From NCBI GenBank assembly GCA_964607575.1, contig CAZSLS010000215.1, forward strand, positions 1-11,454: a stretch of 11,454 nucleotides of DNA, written 5' to 3'. Below the pieces are notes generated by a model. That model searched no databases, was not told the origin of the DNA, and worked only from the letters and a program-made list of their open reading frames with translations. Both the position numbers and the translations under genes were made by a program. Of this stretch, positions 1 to 6,905 are shown in pieces. The first letter of the stretch is position 1. Each line of letters opens with the position of its first letter. This stretch comes from BS750m-G57 sp964607575. GTDB lineage: Bacteria; Planctomycetota; Phycisphaerae; SM23-33.

Positions 1-26
1 GGACAAACGGTTATTAAGAGTACAGC

Positions 27-1559
27 ATGATACAGTTTGAGGTATACCACGACGGGAATCTTGCAGACGATATGGATCTGTCCGGGGCTTACGTATTCGG
101 ACAGGATGCGATTCCCATACGCGCCGACATCACGGTTTCCAAGGGGCTGATCAAGTGTTCCAAACGCGTCCCCGGTCCCGCCGGACTTGCGGTTTTGTGG
201 GACGTCGGCGAGGCGGGCACGTTCATGCTGCCGACCGTTCGGTTGCCCGAGCGCAAGGAGCCATACAACCTGATGGTAGAACTGGCGCGGGCCCAGTTGT
301 TCAAGGTTATCCAGAAACGCGAAGACTGGGGCCTGTTTGATTTTGCTGACGCGGCGGAGTTGAACGCCGCCTTTGATGCTATTCGCAAAGAGTTTATCGG
401 CGCCCTGCATGCCTCCGATCCGTCGCAAGCCGCCACAATCGGCGCACAGGCGCTCTCCGACGCGATCACCCTGGGCGAGAGAATGGCGCTGTTCCACGCC
501 GATATCTTCCTCAAGCGTCGCAAGGCTTCCGCCCAAACCGCCAACCGCACGAGCTTTGGGACTTCGGTCGATCTTTCCGCCACGAACAAACCGTACAATA
601 CCCGCCTTCAGGAAGTCGCCGACTTCTTCCGCATTCCGCTGGCATGGAAGAACATTGAGCCAAAGGAGCAGGTCTACGATTTCAAGCAGACCGACAAGTG
701 GATCGATTTCGCCGCCCGCGCCCATCGCCCCGTACACGCCGGACCCCTGCTGAGTTTCAGTAATCTCCACCTTCCCGAACGATTGTACATATGGGAACAC
801 GACTACGAGGCCCTGCGAGACCTCGTCTACGAATACATCCAGAACGTGGTAACGCACTACGAGGGCAAAGTTCAGGTCTGGAACGTGGTCTCGGGCATTC
901 ACGGTAACAACACGTTCAACCTCAGTTTCGACCAGCTCATGGAACTTACGCGAATGAGTTGCCTGCTGGTAAAGAAGCTCGCGCCGAGTTCCAAGGTGAT
1001 GATAGAACTGGTCATGCCGTGGGGCGAGTACTACGCGCGCAACCAGCGTTCGATACCTCCGCTCATGTACGCTGACATGACCGTCCAGAGCGGCGTCAAG
1101 TTCGACGCGTTCGGCGTGCAGATGCTCATGGGCGTGCCCAGAGACGGGCACTACGTTCGCGACCTGCTCCAGATCAGCGCGATGCTGGACGAGTTTGTCG
1201 CTTTCGGTAAGTCGGTACACGTCAGTGCCTGCCAGGTGCCCTCCAATACCATCACGGATCCCGGCGATGCATGGAACGGACAGGCCCGAATCACCGAGGC
1301 GGGCAAATGGCACGCCCCGTGGTCACCGCGTCTCCAGGCCGAATGGCTTCAGGCGTTTTACCGCATAGGGATATCAAAGCCGTTTGTCGAGTCCGTTTGC
1401 TGGGGCGATCTTGCCGACAGAACCGAACAGTCCATCCCCCACGGCGGATTGTGCTCCCATACCATGGAACCGAAACTGGCATTCAGGGAACTGCGGAATT
1501 TCAAGGCATTCATCTACGGTAACGGGGCGTCTAAAGGCAGCTCCCGCCGATCGAAATAG
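27..1559 (+). CDS. GH10-fold (endo-1,4-beta-xylanase-like) protein, probable pseudoenzyme
   Basis: The protein has 510 residues. An in-frame TAA at 15-17 fixes ATG 27 as the first possible start, with a weak AAGAG six bases before it. Residues about 190-495 follow the GH10 TIM-barrel pattern: the IEP...YDF...D...DFA strand (210-229), WNVV (285-288), GVQ (363-365), VHVSACQ (397-403), CWGDLAD (458-464) and EPKLAFREL near the end. In active GH10 enzymes WDVVNE carries the acid/base Glu and the [IV]xxTE strand carries the nucleophile Glu. Here those positions read WNVVSG (Gly290) and VSAC (Ala401), so both catalytic Glu appear lost. The His/Trp-rich strand 3 (GHxLxWH) is also degenerate. Residues 1-180 form an extension with a beta-rich start and a helical part (about 75-165). 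I see no signal peptide, so it is probably cytoplasmic. The fold is fairly sure. Xylanase activity is unlikely, and a carbohydrate-binding or structural role is inference. Confidence 0.75.
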   Translation: MIQFEVYHDGNLADDMDLSGAYVFGQDAIPIRADITVSKGLIKCSKRVPGPAGLAVLWDVGEAGTFMLPTVRLPERKEPYNLMVELARAQLFKVIQKREDWGLFDFADAAELNAAFDAIRKEFIGALHASDPSQAATIGAQALSDAITLGERMALFHADIFLKRRKASAQTANRTSFGTSVDLSATNKPYNTRLQEVADFFRIPLAWKNIEPKEQVYDFKQTDKWIDFAARAHRPVHAGPLLSFSNLHLPERLYIWEHDYEALRDLVYEYIQNVVTHYEGKVQVWNVVSGIHGNNTFNLSFDQLMELTRMSCLLVKKLAPSSKVMIELVMPWGEYYARNQRSIPPLMYADMTVQSGVKFDAFGVQMLMGVPRDGHYVRDLLQISAMLDEFVAFGKSVHVSACQVPSNTITDPGDAWNGQARITEAGKWHAPWSPRLQAEWLQAFYRIGISKPFVESVCWGDLADRTEQSIPHGGLCSHTMEPKLAFRELRNFKAFIYGNGASKGSSRRSK

Positions 1560-1560
1560 C

Positions 1561-1932
1561 ATGTCACACCAGCGGAAACCCGGACTGGCGTGGACCCGAG
1601 CGGATCTGGCGGCGATAATATTTCTCCTGCTGCCCGGGGCAATTTGGCTCGGTTGGAAATCGGCTCAACCGAGAATCGGATTCACCGATCAACCGCCGGC
1701 GGAAACTCAGCGAGTGCGTGCTGCAACCGATCGAATCGACCCCAATACCGCGTCGGCAGTCTCCATGCTCCGCCTCCGCGGGATCGGTCCGTCGAGGGCC
1801 AAGGCGATAATCGAGTATCGCAATTCCCACGGTCCCAATGCCTTCGGAACTGTCGGCGACCTGACCAGGATCAGGGGTATAGGACCGGGAACCGTCCATC
1901 GAATTGCACCGGATTTATCTCTGCCCAGATAG
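1561..1932 (+). CDS. ComEA-like helix-hairpin-helix protein with N-terminal membrane anchor
   Basis: The protein has 123 residues. Residues about 14-32 form one hydrophobic segment (LAAIIFLLLPGAIWLGW), which should anchor it in the membrane. After a linker, residues 57-115 match the ComEA DNA-binding domain: IDPNTASA at the start, a first hairpin RGIGPSRAKAIIEYR (73-87), and a second hairpin RGIGPGT (105-111). This paired HhH module binds the DNA backbone without sequence preference. In transforming bacteria ComEA pulls DNA through the periplasm; related short proteins of unknown role are common elsewhere. The start follows the stop of the GH10-like gene after one base, and I see no clear Shine-Dalgarno, so translation is probably coupled. 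The reading frame continues upstream inside the GH10-like gene, but ATG 1561 gives the sensible N-terminus. No other competence gene is visible here, so a DNA-uptake role is unproven. Confidence 0.75.
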   Translation: MSHQRKPGLAWTRADLAAIIFLLLPGAIWLGWKSAQPRIGFTDQPPAETQRVRAATDRIDPNTASAVSMLRLRGIGPSRAKAIIEYRNSHGPNAFGTVGDLTRIRGIGPGTVHRIAPDLSLPR

Positions 1933-1977
1933 CATAATCAGCATTGTATTACCCTCACTACGGAACGTAATAACCTC

Positions 1978-2667
1978 ATGACCGCCCAATCCAGGCAGTC
2001 GATACAACACGACGAAACTTACTGGCGGGAAACGCCCAAACCGCTTTACTGCCTCATCTTCATCCTGCCAATGCTGGTGCTCTTTCACTGGCAAGCACAA
2101 CAATACCGCAGGTATCTGCTGGTCTTGAGCTTCTTCCACGGATTCGCCGCCTGCCTGCCGCCATTGGCGATAATCTCGGTCCTGTTAGGCCAGCATCTCC
2201 TCAGGCGGGACCGCTGGGGCCTTCGCCTCAGGGTGCTGGGGGGTATGATTGTCGAGTCCGTACTCTGGGTCGCCCCACTGATAGCGGTATCACATATCAC
2301 CACTCGCGTCTTCATCACCGCCGCGGTAGCTGGCGACCCCGGGATCATGATCGGAATCGGAGGTGGAATCTACGAGGAATTCGTTTTCCACTTGCTGGCC
2401 ATCGGGATCATCATGTTCGTATTCGTTGACCTCGGGACGCTCCCGAAGATACCCGTCGCGATTTTTGCAGTTGCGGTCACCGCCGTTCTGTTCGCCTTGT
2501 CTCACATGCATATCCCGCCGTTCTACGGGATGGAAACGTTTTCGCCGCGGGCCTTCGCATTTCGGATGGCGGCGGGGTTGTACCTGGGCGCGCTGTTCCT
2601 CCTGCGAGGTTTCGGTGTCGCGGTGGGAACGCACGTCATGTGGAACATCTACGTATGCGCAATGTGA
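1978..2667 (+). CDS. CPBP-family intramembrane metalloprotease
   Basis: The protein has 229 residues and about six to seven hydrophobic segments. It shows the motifs of the CPBP (CAAX protease and bacteriocin-processing, Abi) family: motif 1 YEEFVFH (132-138) with the paired Glu133-Glu134, motif 2 FALSH (172-176), and motif 3 H219 with Asn223 in GTHVMWN. These Glu and His residues are the expected metal and catalytic ligands of the glutamic-type intramembrane protease. In the usual motif EExxxR the last position is Arg; here it is His138, which is a visible departure. Bacterial members cleave membrane peptides, and some give bacteriocin self-immunity; the substrate cannot be read from sequence. 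The gene lies 45 bases after the ComEA-like gene, with no strong ribosome site or promoter in that gap. It converges with purC, with only 17 bases between the two stops. Confidence 0.8.
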   Translation: MTAQSRQSIQHDETYWRETPKPLYCLIFILPMLVLFHWQAQQYRRYLLVLSFFHGFAACLPPLAIISVLLGQHLLRRDRWGLRLRVLGGMIVESVLWVAPLIAVSHITTRVFITAAVAGDPGIMIGIGGGIYEEFVFHLLAIGIIMFVFVDLGTLPKIPVAIFAVAVTAVLFALSHMHIPPFYGMETFSPRAFAFRMAAGLYLGALFLLRGFGVAVGTHVMWNIYVCAM

Positions 2668-2684
2668 TGCGGGAAGCGGTGAGT

Positions 2685-3581
2685 CTACTCCCAGGGGAAA
2701 TCTCTGCCCGTCAGGCAGCAGTAGGCCTCGATGTACTTCTCGCGCGTCTTCTGAACGATTTCCGTGGGCAGCGGCGGAGCCGGTGGCGTACGGTCGAACT
2801 TGACCCTGTCGAGGTAGTCCCGCACGAACTGCTTATCGAAGCTGGGCTGGCTCTTGCCCGGGCTGTAACCCTCGGCAGGCCAGAACCGTGAAGAATCCGG
2901 CGTGAGTATTTCGTCTATCAGAATAATCTCTCCGTCTTCGTCTCTGCCCCATTCGAACTTCGTGTCGGCGAGAATAATCCCACGCTCCGCCGCATATTCG
3001 GCCGCACGCTGATAGATCGCAATCGACTTATCGCGAAGTTCAGACATCAACTCCTCGCCCACGAGCCCGCTGGCCTCGTCGAACGAGATGTTCTCGTCGT
3101 GACCCTGGTCGGCCTTGGTCGACGGTGTGAAGATAGGCTCGGGCAATTTCGAGGCCTGCTTGAGTCCGGTCTCGAGTTCGATACCGCAGACCGACCCGCT
3201 CTTCTTGTAGTCGCGCCATCCGCCACCGGCGAGATAACCCCTGACAATACACTCGATGGGGACGACCTGGGCCTTGCGGCAGAGCATGATGCGCCCCTCA
3301 AGTTCCTCCATGCCCTGTAGTTCTTCGGGCAGGTCCTGGACGTCCCCCGACAACAGGTGGTGCTTTGCGGTATCACCCAATAGTCCGAACCAGAATACGG
3401 ATATCTGCGTGAGCACCCTTCCCTTGTCCGGTATTCCATTGGGCATGACCACGTCGTAGGCGCTGATGCGGTCGGTGGCGACCATCAGCAGCGCATCGGA
3501 CAGTTCGTAGAGATCCCGAACCTTGCCTGACCTCTTGGGATAGTTTTCCAGCGACGTTGTAAGCAGTGCGGTTGTTTTCAT
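2685..3581 (-). CDS. purC: Phosphoribosylaminoimidazole-succinocarboxamide (SAICAR) synthase
   Basis: PurC catalyses the ATP-dependent joining of aspartate to CAIR, giving SAICAR in de novo purine synthesis in the cytoplasm. The 298 residues cover the whole family: GKVRDLYEL (19-27) at the glycine-rich ATP site, ATDRISAYDVVMPNGIPDKG (35-54), the first signature around PIECIVRGYLAGGGW, the second signature LADTKFEWG, and the DEILTPDSSRFW region that binds metal and substrate. The length fits the longer bacterial/yeast ADE1-like type rather than the roughly 240-residue Escherichia coli form. The ATG at 3581 gives the normal N-terminus; its Shine-Dalgarno is weak. The gene lies 62 bases after the amidase gene on the same strand and has its own promoter candidate in that gap, so it can be expressed separately. 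No other pur genes are in the window. Confidence 0.95.
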   Translation of the reverse strand: MKTTALLTTSLENYPKRSGKVRDLYELSDALLMVATDRISAYDVVMPNGIPDKGRVLTQISVFWFGLLGDTAKHHLLSGDVQDLPEELQGMEELEGRIMLCRKAQVVPIECIVRGYLAGGGWRDYKKSGSVCGIELETGLKQASKLPEPIFTPSTKADQGHDENISFDEASGLVGEELMSELRDKSIAIYQRAAEYAAERGIILADTKFEWGRDEDGEIILIDEILTPDSSRFWPAEGYSPGKSQPSFDKQFVRDYLDRVKFDRTPPAPPLPTEIVQKTREKYIEAYCCLTGRDFPWE

Positions 3582-3626
3582 GTTATTTGGTCTCTTTTTG
3601 CTAGCACCTGGTAACCCGTGGGCTTA

Positions 3627-3655
3627 ATTGAAATACATGGGTCCTACTTTGTCAA
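3627..3655 (-). promoter_or_regulatory. Candidate sigma-70 promoter for purC
   Basis: On the minus strand a perfect TTGACA (3655-3650) is followed after 17 bases by TTCAAT (3632-3627), which matches four of six TATAAT positions. Transcription would begin near 3620, giving a leader of about 38 bases before purC. The -35 box is also the Leu-Thr codon pair at the end of the amidase gene, whose stop is at 3646-3644. Confidence 0.5.
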
Positions 3656-4621
3656 GTAGGCAGTCACAGCATTTGCTACCGCCCGTGCGAGATCCCGTCT
3701 GCAAGACTTGGATCCCAGGAGCCTCGCGTCGTATCTGTTGGACAGGTATCCCAGTTCCACAAGCAGCGCCGGACACTTCGTGCGGAGCAGCACGCGAAAC
3801 CCCGCGGCGCGAATACCGCGGCTTGTCATATTCGTAGTCAGCATCGATTTTTCCATAACCGCCGCACACGGACTCGTCTGCCTCATGCGATTCTCGGGGG
3901 CATAGATCGTAAAACCCCTGGCCCGGCGATTCGGCGCCGCATCGCAATGCAAGCTTACGAACAGTTTGGCTCCGACCCCTTGGGCCAGCGCCGCACGATC
4001 GTTGAGTTCGACAAAGGTGTCCGTGTTGCGAGTCAAACGGGCGTCGACGCCGGAAGCTTTCAGGGTATCAGCCACCATCAGGGCAACATCGAGAACGATG
4101 TCTTTTTCCCGAAACCCGTTGTGCGCTGTTCCCGGGTCCCTGCCGCCATGCCCGGGGTCTATCACCACCGGTCCGTACCTCAGTTCAGGCTCCCGCGCTG
4201 AAGGCGGTGAACGCTTGGTCACCTTGGGACGCCTGGGAGGCGAAGCAACCCTTGCCCGGGTCCTCAACGCACGGCGTATTCCCCGTTCGAGAGATTCCGG
4301 TACATAGATCGTCTCCCCGACTGACGCCAGACCGCCCTTCGGGCCAACCTTGCGACCGTTGACGTACGCCAGACCGCCGGGGTCGGCAAAGAATACCACG
4401 GAATTGAACCGATTGCCCAACGTCGCACTGTGAGCCGAGTTGCGCCGCATCGACAACCCAAGCCGATCGCCCATTTCGGCCGCCGTAATCGTCCCCGCCG
4501 GACCGACAGCAACTTCCCGGACCTTGCTGCTCTTTGGCTTGAGGAGGTTACATCCGCCGACACCAACGGCCATAATGCTAATACAGCCGATCGCAAGGCA
4601 CTGGGTTACAACTCTCTTCAC
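3644..4621 (-). CDS. N-acetylmuramoyl-L-alanine amidase (Amidase_3), predicted lipoprotein
   Basis: This zinc enzyme cuts the amide bond between N-acetylmuramic acid and L-alanine in peptidoglycan. With a GTG start at 4621 the protein has 325 residues. It begins with KR, a hydrophobic stretch, and a lipobox VGGC (Cys24), so it should be a lipid-anchored envelope protein. Residues about 40-115 resemble the copper-amine-oxidase-N-like domain (VNGRKV ... IYVP). A basic linker follows (about 118-145). The catalytic domain is 150-325: His158 in VVIDPGHGG, Glu172 in FREKD, His225 in SLHCD, and the catalytic Glu289 in LLVELGYLSN, so all key residues are present. I chose 4621 over the in-frame GTG at 4633 because only 4621 has a well-placed ribosome site. 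It follows the small membrane gene by 62 bases. Roles in cell separation or wall remodelling are the usual ones for the family. Confidence 0.88.
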   Translation of the reverse strand: MKRVVTQCLAIGCISIMAVGVGGCNLLKPKSSKVREVAVGPAGTITAAEMGDRLGLSMRRNSAHSATLGNRFNSVVFFADPGGLAYVNGRKVGPKGGLASVGETIYVPESLERGIRRALRTRARVASPPRRPKVTKRSPPSAREPELRYGPVVIDPGHGGRDPGTAHNGFREKDIVLDVALMVADTLKASGVDARLTRNTDTFVELNDRAALAQGVGAKLFVSLHCDAAPNRRARGFTIYAPENRMRQTSPCAAVMEKSMLTTNMTSRGIRAAGFRVLLRTKCPALLVELGYLSNRYDARLLGSKSCRRDLARAVANAVTAYLTK

Positions 4622-4627
4622 GTTATG

Positions 4628-4634
4628 CTCCACC
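4628..4634 (-). promoter_or_regulatory. Ribosome binding site deciding the amidase start
   Basis: On the minus strand GGTGGAG sits at 4634-4628, with GGAG six bases before the GTG at 4621. The upstream in-frame GTG at 4633 lies inside this site and has no comparable site of its own, so initiation at 4621 is favoured. Confidence 0.55.
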
Positions 4635-4683
4635 GCATCTAAGGGTTAACACGTTTCAAACGAAACACTCTCACCAATCTGAA

Positions 4684-4863
4684 CTACACCCTGCCTCCGT
4701 ATTGGCAGTAGACAAGAAAAGCACACCAGCCCACGAACACCGTAATCAGAACGACGATCATCGGCCACGAGACTGACGCCCTGCGATCGGGAATCCCGTC
4801 GCTGATATCAACCGGCTCGGGCGGGGTGACGGTTTTCTGATCTTTCGGGGACCGTTCGGTCAT
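4684..4863 (-). CDS. Small single-pass membrane protein, function unknown
   Basis: This 59-residue gene starts at ATG 4863 and ends with TAG at 4684-4686. Its ATG overlaps the TGA of the preceding Minf_1886-family gene (ATGA), and GAGG lies eight bases upstream, so it is very probably translated by coupling. The protein has a hydrophilic, acidic and proline-containing N-terminus of about 32 residues, one hydrophobic helix (WPMIVVLITVFVGWCAFLVY, about 33-52) and a short tail ending in CQYGGRV. I recognise no family. Its place between a lineage-restricted gene and a cell-wall amidase gives no firm clue to function. The overlap, the ribosome site and the clean membrane helix together make it a real gene rather than chance. 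Confidence 0.65.
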   Translation of the reverse strand: MTERSPKDQKTVTPPEPVDISDGIPDRRASVSWPMIVVLITVFVGWCAFLVYCQYGGRV

Positions 4864-5276
4864 TCATCGGGCCTCAGATCCATCGTCACGTTGAAGGCAT
4901 CGTCAAACGAATACACGTCGCGAAAATCCTCGACACTATCCTCGTCGGTCTTTCGCATGAACGAGTTGTTTACGAGAAGGTAGACCATATTGCCCAGGTC
5001 GATAGTGGCGTGGATATTCCACTTCGACAGGACCGGTCTGGCAAGGTGCCCCCATCGCTCAACGGCCAGATCCCGCATCGCGTAACATAGTTGCATACCC
5101 GAGACGTGGCGCGCGGTCTCGGTCTCCGGGTCCTCATGCGGTTCGGGGGCATCCGAACCGTAGACGTCATTGACCGCGTGATTCAGCGCATCGTGCAGAA
5201 AAGCGAACGCCTCGAGCGGATATCGCCCGTCGCTGCGAATGACTTCTTCCATAGATTTACCCGACTGCCCTACCAT
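4860..5276 (-). CDS. Minf_1886-family conserved hypothetical protein (TIGR04138-like)
   Basis: The protein has 138 residues from ATG 5276. Its pattern matches, from memory, the Minf_1886 family restricted largely to Planctomycetes and Verrucomicrobia: RYPLEAFAFLHDALNHAV near the start, a middle HVSGMQLCYAMRDLAVERWG, and an ending close to MRKTDEDSVEDFRDVYSFDD. The function is unknown; no catalytic motif is obvious, and it is acidic and probably cytosolic. The start is set by a TAATG overlap with the metG stop and by GAGGA seven bases upstream (5288-5284). An open frame runs on to 5342, but that part lies inside metG. An alternative Met at 5252 would remove only eight residues. It overlaps the next gene by ATGA. 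Tight coupling to metG on one side and a small membrane gene on the other suggests coordinated dosage. Confidence 0.8.
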   Translation of the reverse strand: MVGQSGKSMEEVIRSDGRYPLEAFAFLHDALNHAVNDVYGSDAPEPHEDPETETARHVSGMQLCYAMRDLAVERWGHLARPVLSKWNIHATIDLGNMVYLLVNNSFMRKTDEDSVEDFRDVYSFDDAFNVTMDLRPDE

Positions 5277-6838
5277 TACGACTTCCTCGGAAAAAGCGGT
5301 TCCGGTTTCCTTACCTGCGTGCCCGGGGTCAACCGCCCCCACCCGGCCGCCTCACTTATACTCTGACCGTCGACCATTTGCCAGTTAAGTTGCTCCAGCC
5401 CCGCTGCCATCATCTCGGGCATAAACGGCGTCAGGTACGTCAGGACGATCCGAACGGCTTCGGCGCAGGTGTAGAGGATAGTGCCCAGTCGCTCGACCTG
5501 GGAGGCGTCTTTGGCCAGTTTGAACGGCGCGGTGGCATCGATGTACCGATTCGTGGCGCCGATGAGTTCGGTGATCTTGTCCAGGTAGAGTCCGAAGCAG
5601 CAGTTCTCCATCGCGCCGGTGGCCGATGCACGCAGATCGGCCGCCGCGGCCTGAACCACCCGCTCGTCGCTTCCGATATCGCCCGCCGCGGGCAACTGCC
5701 CGTCAAAATAACGGTTTATCATGTTCAGCGTGCGGTTCAGCAGATTGCCCAGGCCGTTGGCAAGTTCGTTATTGTATCGCCCCTCGAGGGCATCGTGGCT
5801 GAAGTCGCCGTCGGCGCCGAATGTCACCGCGCGCAGCAGGAAATACCGGTAGACGTCAACCGAATACTCCTGGCATATCTCGGCGATGGTTTCGCGCGAA
5901 ATGAAGTTGCCCAGAGTCTTGGACATCTTCTTGCCCTCTGACGTCCACCATCCGTGCGCAAAGACGCTCTTGGCTACGGGCTCGTCGAGCGCCATCAGTA
6001 TCGCCGGCCAGTAGACCGTGTGGAACCACAGGATATCCTTACCGATAAGGTGTACGTCGGCGGGCCAGTATTCCGCCCCCGCACCGTCATGCTCATCGCC
6101 GATTTCAGGCCAGCCCAGCGCCGTACGATAGTTGCTCAGCGCGTCGATCCAAACGTAAACGCTGTGTGCCGGATCGTTGGGCATCTCGATGCCCCATCCG
6201 CCGAGTTTCTCCTTGAGGCGAGAGATACTCAGGTCGGCTACGCCCATCTTCAGCTTGCTGAGCACCTCGTTGCGCCGCGCGACCGGTTGGATGAAACCGG
6301 GATTGGCGCCGATGTACTCGATCAGCTTATCGACCCACTTGCTCAGGCGGAAGTAGTACGTCGGTTCCTCGTATCGCACCAGAGGCTTACCGCTGACAAC
6401 GCTCTTGTATTCGTTTTCGGCGGCCGCCGACTCGGTGATGAACTCTTCCTGCCCTTCGTCGTACCAGCCCTTGTACTGACCGAGGTATATCTCGTCACGC
6501 TCGATCAACCGCGTGATAATCGCCTGGACGCGCCGTTCGTGGCGCTCCTGGCTGGTGCGGATGAAGTCGTCGTTGCTGATATTCAGGTCTTTCCAGAGAT
6601 CCTGGAAACCGACAACCACCTCGTCAGCCAGCTCTTTCGGCGAGATACTACGCTCGGCGGCGGCTTTGACTATCTTGATACCATGTTCGTCGGTACCGGT
6701 CAGGAACCGCACGTCCCGCCCGTCGGCACGGAAGTACCGTGCCAGCACGTCGGCTGCTATGGTCGTATAAGAGTGCCCGATATGGGGCACGTCGTTAACG
6801 TAATAAATCGGCGTTGTAACGTAGTAAGTCTTACTCAT
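5276..6838 (-). CDS. metG: Methionyl-tRNA synthetase, short form
   Basis: MetG charges tRNA-Met with methionine in the cytoplasm. The protein has 520 residues from ATG 6838. It shows the class I signatures: PHIGH (18-22, in YYVNDVPHIGHSY), FLTGTDEHG (46-53), the VYVWIDALSNY strand, and KKMSKT (303-308). Anticodon-domain residues are WN-type signals around ELANGLGNLLNR (358-369). In the connective peptide, GWYDEGQEEF (124-133) stands where many MetRS carry zinc-knuckle cysteines; I see no CxxC pair, so this looks like a zinc-free form. The C-terminal tRNA-binding (EMAPII/Trbp111-like) domain is absent, as in other short MetRS. The frame extends to a GTG at 6856, but ATG 6838 gives the usual MSKTYYVTTPIYYVN start; no good ribosome site supports either. 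It follows the SDR gene by 67 bases and overlaps the next gene by one base. Confidence 0.95.
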   Translation of the reverse strand: MSKTYYVTTPIYYVNDVPHIGHSYTTIAADVLARYFRADGRDVRFLTGTDEHGIKIVKAAAERSISPKELADEVVVGFQDLWKDLNISNDDFIRTSQERHERRVQAIITRLIERDEIYLGQYKGWYDEGQEEFITESAAAENEYKSVVSGKPLVRYEEPTYYFRLSKWVDKLIEYIGANPGFIQPVARRNEVLSKLKMGVADLSISRLKEKLGGWGIEMPNDPAHSVYVWIDALSNYRTALGWPEIGDEHDGAGAEYWPADVHLIGKDILWFHTVYWPAILMALDEPVAKSVFAHGWWTSEGKKMSKTLGNFISRETIAEICQEYSVDVYRYFLLRAVTFGADGDFSHDALEGRYNNELANGLGNLLNRTLNMINRYFDGQLPAAGDIGSDERVVQAAAADLRASATGAMENCCFGLYLDKITELIGATNRYIDATAPFKLAKDASQVERLGTILYTCAEAVRIVLTYLTPFMPEMMAAGLEQLNWQMVDGQSISEAAGWGRLTPGTQVRKPEPLFPRKS

Positions 6839-6905
6839 GATACAAGTAGCATCCACTGGTGGACCGGAAATTTCAAGTACGATTCAAATCTGACCGGACG
6901 GAAGA

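Noticed and set aside
2640..2891. An 83-codon + strand frame running from the end of the CPBP gene into purC
   Set aside because: It is antisense to the purC C-terminus, which is well conserved, and has no family signal.
5277..5342. N-terminal extension of the Minf_1886 frame containing DPGHAGKETGT, which looks like the amidase motif DPGHGGRDPGT
   Set aside because: This stretch is the 3' end of metG read in another frame. The TAATG start with a ribosome site at 5276 is better, and the likeness is chance.
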